Assembly (NCBI GenBank): GCA_000198515.1 | Contig: FP929140.1 | Span: 4,314,527-4,378,526 of the forward strand | Length of the DNA stretch: 64,000 nt | Direction: 5' to 3' | DNA from: a gamma proteobacterium HdN1 | Lineage (GTDB): Bacteria; Pseudomonadota; Gammaproteobacteria; Pseudomonadales; Ketobacteraceae | Shown: positions 16,629-26,278 of the stretch, piece after piece | Layout: each line of letters opens with the position of its first letter | How positions within the stretch are numbered: position 1 is the first letter of the stretch | Made by a program: the position numbers and the translations under genes | Notes under the pieces: generated by a model | What the model saw: only the letters and a program-made list of their open reading frames with translations | What the model was told of the DNA's origin: nothing | Databases searched by the model: none

Positions 16629-18753
16629 GGATTTGATCTGCCCGTTTCAGCGGCACCGAGTTTGACTGCTCGCTGGCAGCCGGCATGGGAGCCGCAGGCT
16701 GCCTAGGAGCGGGCGCTTCGGGCGGGGGAAGATCCTCGCAGCTTACCCGCACACCTCCAACGCTTGCCGCCTTGATCTCGCCAGCACCTTTTTTGATTTC
16801 GCAGAGCTGCCCTTCCGGCTGCTTGGCCACGGTAATTTGGTAACGCTCGCCGGTGAACACCGCTGTTTCAAAAGTAAATTTGCCGTTTTTGGACAGTGAA
16901 AGTTGCTCTTTGCTGCCATTTAATGCAAGAACAAGCAGGCCCTTAAGACCACTTGCGGAACCACTGATCCGATAGCGCAAACGCTGGCAGTGCACGTTAA
17001 GCTGGGTGATATTGCCGGTAATCTCTCCTTCAGCGGGCGCATCGCTCTCCTCATTGCGAAAATCACAGCGCATTCCCTCGGGCACCGCGCTAATCTCCAC
17101 CTTGTAAGCGCTACCGTGAGACAAGGAAGTGCGAAAGCGGAATTTCCCATTTGCGCGCACATTCAGCGTTTCTTGATCGTTGAGTTGAAGTGTAATCGGC
17201 GCGCGAATCCCGGTTGCATTGCCGCCCAGCGCATATTGGAAGGTTGTGCAGCGTATTTGCATGGTTTTGACGTCATCCAAGCCGACAACGCCTTGCGCTT
17301 TTTCAAGCCGGCAGCGCTGGCCTGGGGGCTGTTGTTGGATTACCGCACGATAGCTTGCCTTGGCCTCAAAATCAGTCGCGAACATAAAAGGCCCGTCTTG
17401 CTGGATCGGTAACTCTTCCGCGTCGTTGACTTTCAGAATCAAGCCTGGGCGCACTCCGGTTGCCTCTCCACCCACCTGGAATAACAAGGGCATACAGTTG
17501 AGAGCAACGTCGCTGATGGTGTCCAGCAAATAACCCACACCACGCCCCAAGGAACAGGTCACTTCTGGCGGGTTTCGGCTAATTTTGACGTCGTAGGCTT
17601 CACCGTGCTTGAGTTTGGTCAGAAAGTTAAATGAGCCATCACGCTGGATCGTGAGAGTTTCCTTGGTGCCGTTGAGCTGTAGATTGACCGGGCCGCGAAT
17701 GCCTTCTGCCAGCCCGCCGATGGGGTAATAATTGTCATCACACTTCACCAAAATACCATCGACGCTTTGGGCATGGATGCGGCCGCTGCCGTATTTTACG
17801 GTACAGGTCTGCCCTGCTGGCTGCTCTCGAACGGTCACGTCGTAACGGGTGCGGTTTACTAAACCGGCTGGAAATAAAAATGAGCCGTTTTCCGTGATCG
17901 TAAGCGGATCGCCTTGGTTTACCACAAGCGATAGTTGCCCCACTAATCCGCGTACTTCGCCACCCAAGGTAAAGGTGGCGCACTCTACGGAGCCGGACAT
18001 GCGGCTAAAACGCAGGGTGCAGGATTTTTCTGCGCGTTCTGCGTACCAGTCAATTTGTTGCGGAACGCTTAGCTTTGTGGGCACATCCAAGGTGGCGAGA
18101 TGGTTGGCAACAACGGAGATGAGTGTGTTGATTTGTTCTACATCCACCCGACCGTAGCCACGCTGAGCCAGCACTTGCGCCAAGTACATGCGGGTGGCTG
18201 CAGTGGTGGTTTGATTGATTTGGATCGGGTATTTCGGGCCGCCGGTTTCTAGCAGCAGCGCTTGGAGTTCGATAGCACCTAGATTGGGCGTAGCCGTTTT
18301 ATTCGCTGGGGTTTTGCTCGCATCCGTTGGCGCACCGATGGTTTGACGAATTCGCAAAAGCCCGTCCACGCGGGGGGCCTCATTGAGTTGCAGTCGGTAA
18401 CGCCCGCCTTCACCGGCTTCCAGTGCTGCGATATGTAGCGGAATTTCGCTAAAGTGCGCGGGTTCCGCCGCCTTTGGGCCATTCGGGCCGGTGCTGGCAG
18501 GCTGGGCTGCCTTGGGCAGTAGTAGCACCGCCTTGATATCCTCCACCGTAAGCGGTGCGGCGCCCGGCGCTTGCTCAATGTGCAAATAGTAATCCACCAA
18601 TTGATTCGCGCGTGCGCGATCGGTTTGCGGCTCACACGCCACAAGCGCGACCGCGCAAACCATCAACACAAACTGCAACGCCCGCGCGCCAAACGCTCGG
18701 CTTGGCGTGCGGGCTGAGTTGCGGTATTGGGCAAAAAAACGGATGGGGTTCAC
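16597..18753 (-). CDS. Repeat-containing lipoprotein (five Ig-like, Cys-paired repeats)
   Basis: A 718-residue lipoprotein: the signal peptide ends in lipobox ALVA-C (near residue 40). After a 200-residue N-terminal region come five repeats of about 82-87 residues. Each opens GG-x-A-x-G-(I/V/L), continues L-x-LN...L-x-DG-x-F-x-F, and ends QP-x-GQ-x-C...V-x-C, giving two cysteines per repeat. Such repeats are common in proteobacterial surface lipoproteins; their function is unknown. The tail is Pro/Ala-rich. The start is GTG with AAGGA 7 nt upstream. It lies 20 bp downstream of elbB and overlaps yheS tail to tail. Confidence 0.75.
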   Translation of the reverse strand: MNPIRFFAQYRNSARTPSRAFGARALQFVLMVCAVALVACEPQTDRARANQLVDYYLHIEQAPGAAPLTVEDIKAVLLLPKAAQPASTGPNGPKAAEPAHFSEIPLHIAALEAGEGGRYRLQLNEAPRVDGLLRIRQTIGAPTDASKTPANKTATPNLGAIELQALLLETGGPKYPIQINQTTTAATRMYLAQVLAQRGYGRVDVEQINTLISVVANHLATLDVPTKLSVPQQIDWYAERAEKSCTLRFSRMSGSVECATFTLGGEVRGLVGQLSLVVNQGDPLTITENGSFLFPAGLVNRTRYDVTVREQPAGQTCTVKYGSGRIHAQSVDGILVKCDDNYYPIGGLAEGIRGPVNLQLNGTKETLTIQRDGSFNFLTKLKHGEAYDVKISRNPPEVTCSLGRGVGYLLDTISDVALNCMPLLFQVGGEATGVRPGLILKVNDAEELPIQQDGPFMFATDFEAKASYRAVIQQQPPGQRCRLEKAQGVVGLDDVKTMQIRCTTFQYALGGNATGIRAPITLQLNDQETLNVRANGKFRFRTSLSHGSAYKVEISAVPEGMRCDFRNEESDAPAEGEITGNITQLNVHCQRLRYRISGSASGLKGLLVLALNGSKEQLSLSKNGKFTFETAVFTGERYQITVAKQPEGQLCEIKKGAGEIKAASVGGVRVSCEDLPPPEAPAPRQPAAPMPAASEQSNSVPLKRADQILRIPLVVVPG

Positions 18754-18773
18754 GCAGTATTCCTTCGTATTGG

Positions 18774-19478
18774 CTAGCTGCTTATTTTAGCAAGCCGATC
18801 AACAAGCGCATCGACCAGTTTGCTAATCCCATCGCAAGCTTCTGCGATGGAACCCGCCAGCATATAGGCTGGGGTAGAGATTACGTTTTTCTCTTGGTCT
18901 ACGACAAACTGAAATACGTTGCAGTCTTTATGCTCGCCCCCCATCGCACGGATGGCATCTGCGGTGGCTGCATCGGTGCCGATGGTGCATTGAGTGCCTT
19001 CACCAAAGAGCAGTGGCGCCATGGTGGGCGAAATGCAGATCAAGCCTACCGGCTTTCCTGCGGTTTGAATGGCGCGCGCAAATTTCGCAACGTCGGGGTT
19101 TAGCGTCATTTGTGCGCCTTTCACGGCGAAGTCGCACAGGTTTTTTGCTGCGCCAAAACCGCCTGGAAAAATCACTGCTGCGTAGTCTTCGGGGTTTGCG
19201 GTTGCAATGTCGAGCACGCTTCCACGCGCGATGCGTGCGGATTCAACCAATACGTTGCGCGTTTCTGGCATTTCTTCGCCGCTTAAATGGTTGATGACAT
19301 GCATCTGCTTCACGTTGGGCGCAACGCATTGATAGGCGATGCCACGCTGGCTGAGGCGTAACATCACCAATACGCTTTCGTGAATTTCCGAACCGTCGTA
19401 AACGCCGCAGCCGGATAGCACTACCGCGACTTTTTGGGGTTGCCCAGATGCAGGTTGGCTGGATACGTTCGTTGACAT
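18774..19478 (-). CDS. elbB: ElbB-type DJ-1/PfpI-superfamily protein (glyoxalase-like)
   Basis: A 234-residue cytoplasmic protein of the DJ-1/PfpI fold, named for a proposed role in isoprenoid synthesis and reported in E. coli as a weak glyoxalase. Family marks are VLSGCGVYDGSEIHE near the N-terminus, PGGFGAAKNLCDFA, and the nucleophile-elbow cysteine in GLICISPTMAP. The size is usual apart from a roughly 12-residue N-terminal extension. It is flanked on the same strand by the hydrolase gene upstream (41 bp) and the repeat lipoprotein downstream (20 bp), suggesting a three-gene unit. Confidence 0.93.
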   Translation of the reverse strand: MSTNVSSQPASGQPQKVAVVLSGCGVYDGSEIHESVLVMLRLSQRGIAYQCVAPNVKQMHVINHLSGEEMPETRNVLVESARIARGSVLDIATANPEDYAAVIFPGGFGAAKNLCDFAVKGAQMTLNPDVAKFARAIQTAGKPVGLICISPTMAPLLFGEGTQCTIGTDAATADAIRAMGGEHKDCNVFQFVVDQEKNVISTPAYMLAGSIAEACDGISKLVDALVDRLAKISS

Positions 19479-19519
19479 TTCTTGCCCTCTTGTTGGTGCG
19501 TTATTATTCTGGCCGATGG

Positions 19520-20644
19520 TTACCGCCTCAATACTAGAGACTCGTTTTGTCTTGGGGAGCCTGAAATACCGGCAGATGGAATTACTTTACCTGCACCTTC
19601 CGGCAACACCCAAAACCGGCTTGGATCTACTTGGTGTTTTTCTAGCGCCCGTGCTAAATCAATGACAGGCTGGTCGATCGGCTCATCGGTGAGCTGGAAG
19701 GTATTGAAATGGATAGCAAGGGTGTTCTCGGCCTGCAAATCCAGATGGGCGCGAACGGCGTCTTCTGGGTTCATATGCACCGGCCCCATAAACCAATAGG
19801 GTTCATAGGCGCCAATCGGGAGCAGCGCAAACCGTGGCACGCCCAGCCGCTCATGGATGGCCTTGAAGTGCCGACCATAGCCCGTATCGCCGCCAAAAAA
19901 CAAGCTGCCAGCCTTGCTCTCGACCCACAGCCCGCCCCATAGAGAGCGGTTACGATCGCGCAGGCTTCGTCCGGAGAAATGCTTTGCCGGCGTAAAGTGT
20001 ACTTTCAGCTCCTCGTGTTCAGTCGATTGCCACCAGTCGAGTTCGCTCACCCGCGCAAGGCCGTTGGCGCGCAGTAGTGATGCATTGCCCAGCCCCGTTA
20101 CGACGTGGGGCCGGTCACGCTTTTCGAGATAGCGCAGCGTGGGCAGGTCGAGGTGGTCGTAGTGGTTGTGGCTGAGCAGCACGAGGTCGATCTGTGGCAG
20201 ATCTTCAAGCGCAATGCCTGCTGCACGCACTCGCTTGGGGCCGAGGTTTCGGAAGGGGCTTACCCGAAACGACCAAACCGGATCGGTGATGAGGTTGTAG
20301 GGGCCGATCTGGATGAGTACCGTTGCGTGATTGACAAAGCTTACGCGCCAATCGTTTAGATCTTCGGAGAGCCGCCTCGGTGGCAGCGCATAATCATCGT
20401 TCTGCACCCAATCGGGCCAGCGCGACGGTTTGCGAGTGCGCAGCCAAGTGAGTACGTCGCTATCCCTTCGGCCACCGCGTTCGAGGTTATGAAAAAATTC
20501 ACCGTTGTAATGATCGGATCGCGGATAGCTGCGGGCGGGACGGATGAGCAGGCGTTCACGCCAGTGTTCTTCTCGCAGAATCAGAATGCGTTCGCGGTAG
20601 ATTTTTTGGTTCATGACGTGTAAGGGCTCACGGGTGGACTGCAT
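19520..20644 (-). CDS. Metallo-beta-lactamase-fold hydrolase (NAPE-PLD/RomA-like)
   Basis: A 374-residue enzyme of the lipid-hydrolase-like branch of the metallo-beta-lactamase superfamily. The metal-binding motif HNHYDHLD, the later HFTPAKHFSGR, GGDTGYG and the final AIHFNTFQLTDEP are all visible. These match the NAPE-hydrolysing phospholipase D family, but bacterial substrates are not established. The ATG at 20644 gives the longest reading; an internal ATG eleven codons in (20614) is an alternative, and neither has a clear Shine-Dalgarno. The 17-bp repeat array lies directly upstream. Confidence 0.85.
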   Translation of the reverse strand: MQSTREPLHVMNQKIYRERILILREEHWRERLLIRPARSYPRSDHYNGEFFHNLERGGRRDSDVLTWLRTRKPSRWPDWVQNDDYALPPRRLSEDLNDWRVSFVNHATVLIQIGPYNLITDPVWSFRVSPFRNLGPKRVRAAGIALEDLPQIDLVLLSHNHYDHLDLPTLRYLEKRDRPHVVTGLGNASLLRANGLARVSELDWWQSTEHEELKVHFTPAKHFSGRSLRDRNRSLWGGLWVESKAGSLFFGGDTGYGRHFKAIHERLGVPRFALLPIGAYEPYWFMGPVHMNPEDAVRAHLDLQAENTLAIHFNTFQLTDEPIDQPVIDLARALEKHQVDPSRFWVLPEGAGKVIPSAGISGSPRQNESLVLRR

Positions 20645-20695
20645 CGGTTTGCGCTATAGCTCGGTTTGCGCTGCGGCTCGGCTTGCACTATAGCA
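20645..20695. repeat. 17-bp tandem repeat, three copies, upstream of the hydrolase gene
   Basis: Units start at 20645, 20662 and 20679 and are variants of cggtttgcgctatagct. The array abuts the hydrolase start codon. It is the second intergenic 17-bp array in the window, with a different unit sequence. Confidence 0.8.
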
Positions 20696-20944
20696 CGCCA
20701 CGCTGAACGAATAGACGCATCGCGATTGGTTCTTCCTACGCCACACCCGCAGAGAAACTTCTACGCATGTGTCGCATTCTGCTACTTTTTTGTCTGCGGA
20801 TGCACTTCCGCAGGGTGCAAATGATTTGCCAGACTCGTCTCGGCTATATACATTATGTATTCTCATCCATTCTCCCTCCGTAATGGCAAGGTTTGATGCC
20901 TTTGCCGCGACGTTTTTTGGCACTGACGATTAAGGATATCTCCG

Positions 20945-22750
20945 ATGAAAACCGCTTGCCTTCGATCTTTCGCCCTAGCCGCGCTTGCGGCTTCGTTCGC
21001 GCTCCCAAGCGTTTCCTTTGCAGCCTCTTTTACGGGCGTTGTGACGGGGCCAAACGATGAACCTATGGCGGGCGCGCTGGTGACGGTATTTAACGAGCAG
21101 ATGGATCGCAAAGAAACCGTATACGCCGATGCGATGGGACGTTATGCGATTCGCACACCGTTTTCCGGGAAGTTGCGCGTGCGCGCCCGCACGCATCGCT
21201 TTGAAGATACGCTGATGGACGTGGATTCGAAGCTCGATGAAGTTCGCAGTCTAGATTTCAAAATGCAGCCTTTTGCAAACGCGCAGGCGCTTTCCGACAG
21301 TCTGACTGCATCTGCTCACATTGGCGAAATTCAATGGCCGGATGAGGAGAGCCGCGCTGCATTTATCAGCCAGTGCAACTACTGCCACCAAATTGGTAAC
21401 GCACTCACTCGGGTGCCAAAATCGGTGCCTCTGTGGAAATCCACCATTGAACGCATGGAAGGCTATGGTGTGCTCTTGACACACAGCGAATCCAATTCGA
21501 TCGCAGAGCAGTTGCACAAAGGTTTGGATGGCCGTGCAGTGCAGGCGATGCAAAAATACGATAGCCCAGAAGCACTCTCGCGCGCAAAAATCACCGAATG
21601 GCTGGTAGGTGATGAACTGAGTTTTATTCACGATGCAGATATTGGCCACGATGGTAAGTTTTACGGTACAGATGAAGGCCACGACATTATCTGGGTGCTC
21701 GATCGAGAAACGGGCCAGATTGATCAGGTGCCGCAACCTGATATTGATTTGCCGCAAGGTGGGTATTTTGCCGCCATGCAGCTGCCCTTGGGCGTTTTTA
21801 CTGGGAAACACGGCCCACACAGCCTTGCCCAAGGAAAAGATGGGCGTTTCTGGATTACCAATGCGCTCTCTTCTACGCTAATGAGCTTTGATCCGGCTAC
21901 GCGAGAATTCAAGACGTATCCGATTGAGGAGGACGCGCTCTACCCGCACACCGTTCGTATTGATCAGGCGGGGATCGTTTGGTTTACCGTCGCGGTGTCC
22001 AATAAAGTCGTGCGGTTTGATCCCGCCACCGAAAAAATGACGGTGATCCAGCTACCGCATAACGGGATTGGTCGCTGGATCGCGGAAACCATCACGCCCA
22101 AAGCGATGTGGTTTTTCGGCAAGTTTTGGCCCAAAGAAAATCTGCCCGTGAAGGTATCCCCGCACCGCTGGACGCAAGGACGTCAGTTTCCCAACCTGCC
22201 CTACGGCATCGACGTTAATCCGCTGGATGGCTCGATCTGGTATGCGAAATTACTTTCGAACTATATTGGCCGCATTGACCCCGTTACGCTGGCTATTGAA
22301 GAATACGAAACTCCGCTAAGCGGGCCGCGACGCCCACGCTTTGACAAAAACGGTATTCTCTGGATTCCAGCGTTTGACGATAGCGCACTGCTGCGTTTTG
22401 ATCCTAAAACCAAGATTTTTGAGAGCATTAAACTTCCATTGCTAGCCGCCAACGAGTACGAAACGCCTTACGCATTGAACGTACATCCTTCTACGGGGGA
22501 AATCTGGATTACGTCGAACATGTCGGATCGAGTGCTGCGCTTTAATCCCGACAGCCGCACATTTATCGCCTACCCAAGCCCTACGCGCGTGACTTGGCTG
22601 CGGGATATGGTGTTTTCAAAATCAGGCGAAGTCTGCTCCAGTTCCTCCAACCTGCCTGCTTATGGAATTGAAGATAAGCGCAATGCATTCTTTTGTATCG
22701 ACCCAGAAGGCGGCGCGGCGGATCGAGAAGCGCTAAACGAGAAACTCTAA
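20945..22750 (+). CDS. Exported Vgb-like beta-propeller with carboxypeptidase-regulatory and haem-motif domains
   Basis: A 601-residue exported protein with a signal peptide (1-26, cleavage after SFA). Residues about 28-110 form a carboxypeptidase-regulatory-like beta-sandwich (ASFTGVVTGPNDEPMAGALV). Residues 144-148 read CNYCH, a c-type haem attachment motif, within a short helical region. Residues about 210-590 carry repeated GxxWxT/D-PxTxxxxxY blades as in virginiamycin B lyase or SMP-30 propellers. It is likely periplasmic. Whether it is a lyase, a lactonase or an electron-transfer protein cannot be said. No cytochrome genes lie beside it. Confidence 0.75.
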   Translation: MKTACLRSFALAALAASFALPSVSFAASFTGVVTGPNDEPMAGALVTVFNEQMDRKETVYADAMGRYAIRTPFSGKLRVRARTHRFEDTLMDVDSKLDEVRSLDFKMQPFANAQALSDSLTASAHIGEIQWPDEESRAAFISQCNYCHQIGNALTRVPKSVPLWKSTIERMEGYGVLLTHSESNSIAEQLHKGLDGRAVQAMQKYDSPEALSRAKITEWLVGDELSFIHDADIGHDGKFYGTDEGHDIIWVLDRETGQIDQVPQPDIDLPQGGYFAAMQLPLGVFTGKHGPHSLAQGKDGRFWITNALSSTLMSFDPATREFKTYPIEEDALYPHTVRIDQAGIVWFTVAVSNKVVRFDPATEKMTVIQLPHNGIGRWIAETITPKAMWFFGKFWPKENLPVKVSPHRWTQGRQFPNLPYGIDVNPLDGSIWYAKLLSNYIGRIDPVTLAIEEYETPLSGPRRPRFDKNGILWIPAFDDSALLRFDPKTKIFESIKLPLLAANEYETPYALNVHPSTGEIWITSNMSDRVLRFNPDSRTFIAYPSPTRVTWLRDMVFSKSGEVCSSSSNLPAYGIEDKRNAFFCIDPEGGAADREALNEKL

Positions 22751-22799
22751 TCGGCGATCCTTGATCACTGGCATGGACGGATCAACGCGTGCGCAGTAG

Positions 22800-23894
<1,095 letters not shown>

Positions 23895-23986
23895 GGGGAT
23901 GTAAGCGCCAACCCAGCGCTTGGATAACTTGGCATTTACGGAATTCTGGCCTTTACTGAAATCACCCCCCCTTTTCGGTATAAGCC

Positions 23987-25550
23987 ATGAGCACCTATTC
24001 TGCGAGTCACCTATCCTCGGGCCGCGGCAGGCTCGTTAACGTCATCTCGAATTATCAAAGGTTTGTTGCGAAAACCCTGTGGATCATGACCTTGATCGCT
24101 TGGTTGATGTCGTTTGCCTTTGCGTCAAGCCACAATACTTGGGGGCTGGCGCTCGTGGTGGGTGGGGCGCTCACGGCGATCAATACGTTTTTGGCGTTCA
24201 AGGCACCCCAGTGAAGTGGGCTCGATCGGTGTCGGTATCGTGCTTATGGTGTTTGTGACCTTACACGTTCACCAGCTGCACGGGATGATCGAAGGCCACT
24301 TTGGCTATTTCGTGTTTATTGCCGCGCTGTTCGCGTATCTCGACTGGCGCCCCATTGTGGCCGCCGCAGCCACCGCAGCCACCGCAGCCATTCTGCACGT
24401 GGGCGTGCACATGCTGCAAATGGCGGGATATCCTATTTATCTGTTTCCGGACAACATGCACTCATGGTCGATCGTATTTTTCCATGCGTTTTATGTGGTG
24501 ATCGAGTCTGGCGTGTTGATTTCGCTGCTGAGCCTTGCCAGTAACCTGTTGAGCGTCTCGCAGCAATTGCTGCAAACCCTGCAGTCGATTCGCAAGGAAG
24601 GCGACACGCTGGATCTTGCGGTTCGGGTGAAAGGAAAAAACAGCCGTAATTCTCTAATGAAGCTGTTTGACCAGTTGCTGAGTAGCATGGACACTGCCCT
24701 CCAACAGGTAATCACCGCCGAAAACAATACCCGCAGCATCCTGTCGAACGTGAGTGGCGATACCCAGAAACTAAGCCGCCAGGTAGAGAATAATCATTCT
24801 GCTGCGCGCCAGATGCACCTGACCCTGACCGAAATTCTCGATTATTTTGAAATTGAAAAGGCAGCGCTCGCCAAGACAGTGGGGTTGATCGAGCGCGTAT
24901 CCGTGCAGCAAAAACACGGCAGCGAAGCAGTACAGGGAGCGGAACACAGTTTGTCCTTGCTGACGACCACCATCGGCGACACCTCCTCCGTGATTGATGC
25001 GCTCGCGGCAGACTGCCAAGCCGCAATGGGAATTTTGACCGAAGTTCGCAACATCGCCGAACAAACCAACCTGCTGGCCCTAAACGCCGCCATTGAGGCC
25101 GCCCGCGCGGGCGAGCAAGGGCGGGGATTTGCCGTAGTGGCCGATGAGGTGCGCACGCTTGCTACCCGCTCTAAAGAATCCACCGAGCGCATCAGCGAAA
25201 TCATTTATCGCTTGAAGGAAAGCTCCGAAACCTCCGTGCAAACCATGCAAGAAAGCGCAAAACGCGCGTTAGAAAACAGCCAGAACAGCCAAGCGGTTGC
25301 GGTGACGTTCCGCGACATTGGCAATTCGCTTCAGGAAATGACTCGCCTCGGCCAAGAAGTTTCGGACGTTGCAGATCGTCAAGACGCGGGCACACAACAG
25401 CTGATCAAAGAAGCATCCCAAGTAGAGCAAGTGGCGATTGACAGCAAGGAAGCCACCGCCCGCATTGTTGGCAATATCGGTGAACTAACAGCGGAATTCG
25501 ATCGGCTCCGAAATAATTTGGCCGCGTTCAGGACGTCGGCGCGCGGATGA
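23987..25550 (+). pseudogene. Methyl-accepting chemotaxis protein split by a +1 frameshift
   Basis: The reading frame starts at ATG 23987 with two membrane helices. It hits TGA at 24212-24214 just after AFKAP, within the run CCCC (24206-24209). Removing one C restores the frame into [12 protein letters not shown] and the rest of the receptor, giving about 520 residues. The second part has further membrane helices, a HAMP-like linker and the signalling domain, with the conserved tip [20 protein letters not shown]. It could be a true mutation, a homopolymer sequencing error, or phase variation. It converges on kdpE, overlapping by 23 bp. Confidence 0.85.
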
Positions 25551-26272
25551 AGCGTAAGCCGACACCGGGTTCGGTAATGATGTAACGTGGCGATGCCGCA
25601 TCATCACCGATCTTGCGGCGTAATTTCCCTACCAAAATTCGCAGGTAGTGGGCGTCTTCATCGTGGGTGGGGCCCCACATTTCTTGAAGGATCTGCGTTT
25701 GTGTCAGAAGCCGCCCCGGTTGCCGCACCAGCAATGCGAGCAGGGCGAATTCCTTGCGAGAAAGGGCCACTGGTTGACCATCAACAGACACTTCGCGCCC
25801 GACAAGATCAACGCGCAACCGACCGTCATCAAAGGCCGGCCCGTCTGCATGGCTGCTGGTTGCGTAAAAGCGCACGAATTCGCGCCATCAACTCACCAAT
25901 GCCAAACGGCTTGGTGACATAGTCGTTCGCCCCCATGTCCAGCAGTGCAACCTTTTCAGTTTCATCGGCGCGCACCGTCAGCACGATAACCGGGGCTTGC
26001 GACCACTGCCGCAATTCGCGCAAAACTTCTTTGCCATCCATGTCGGGAAGACCAAGATCCAGCACCACGAGGTCTGCCCCCTTCGTAGCAAGCTGGGTCA
26101 GCCCGTCTACACCACGTTCTGCAAGCAGAGTGGTGTAGCCTTGTGAACGCAGGCTGATGTCGACGAACTTGCGAATTTGCGGTTCGTCATCAATGATCAG
26201 AATGCGCGGCGCGACCGCAACATTATGCGCCGCAATCTGATCGTTACTTGCAGGTGTACTGGTTGGAACCAT
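25528..26272 (-). pseudogene. kdpE: KdpE response regulator split by a one-base insertion
   Basis: The receiver half runs from ATG 26272. It shows the acidic pair in IIDDEP, the phospho-Asp in VLDLGLPD and Lys in VTKPFG. It then leaves frame after ARIRALLRNQQ and stops at 25829. The OmpR-type DNA-binding half continues in another frame from about 25855 (SRKEFALLALLVRQPGRLL, ... HYLRILVGKLR). Dropping one base in the linker (about 25849-25858) restores a protein of about 247 residues. As written, no full KdpE is made. It follows kdpD by 6 bp. Confidence 0.88.
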
Positions 26273-26278
26273 AGCGCG

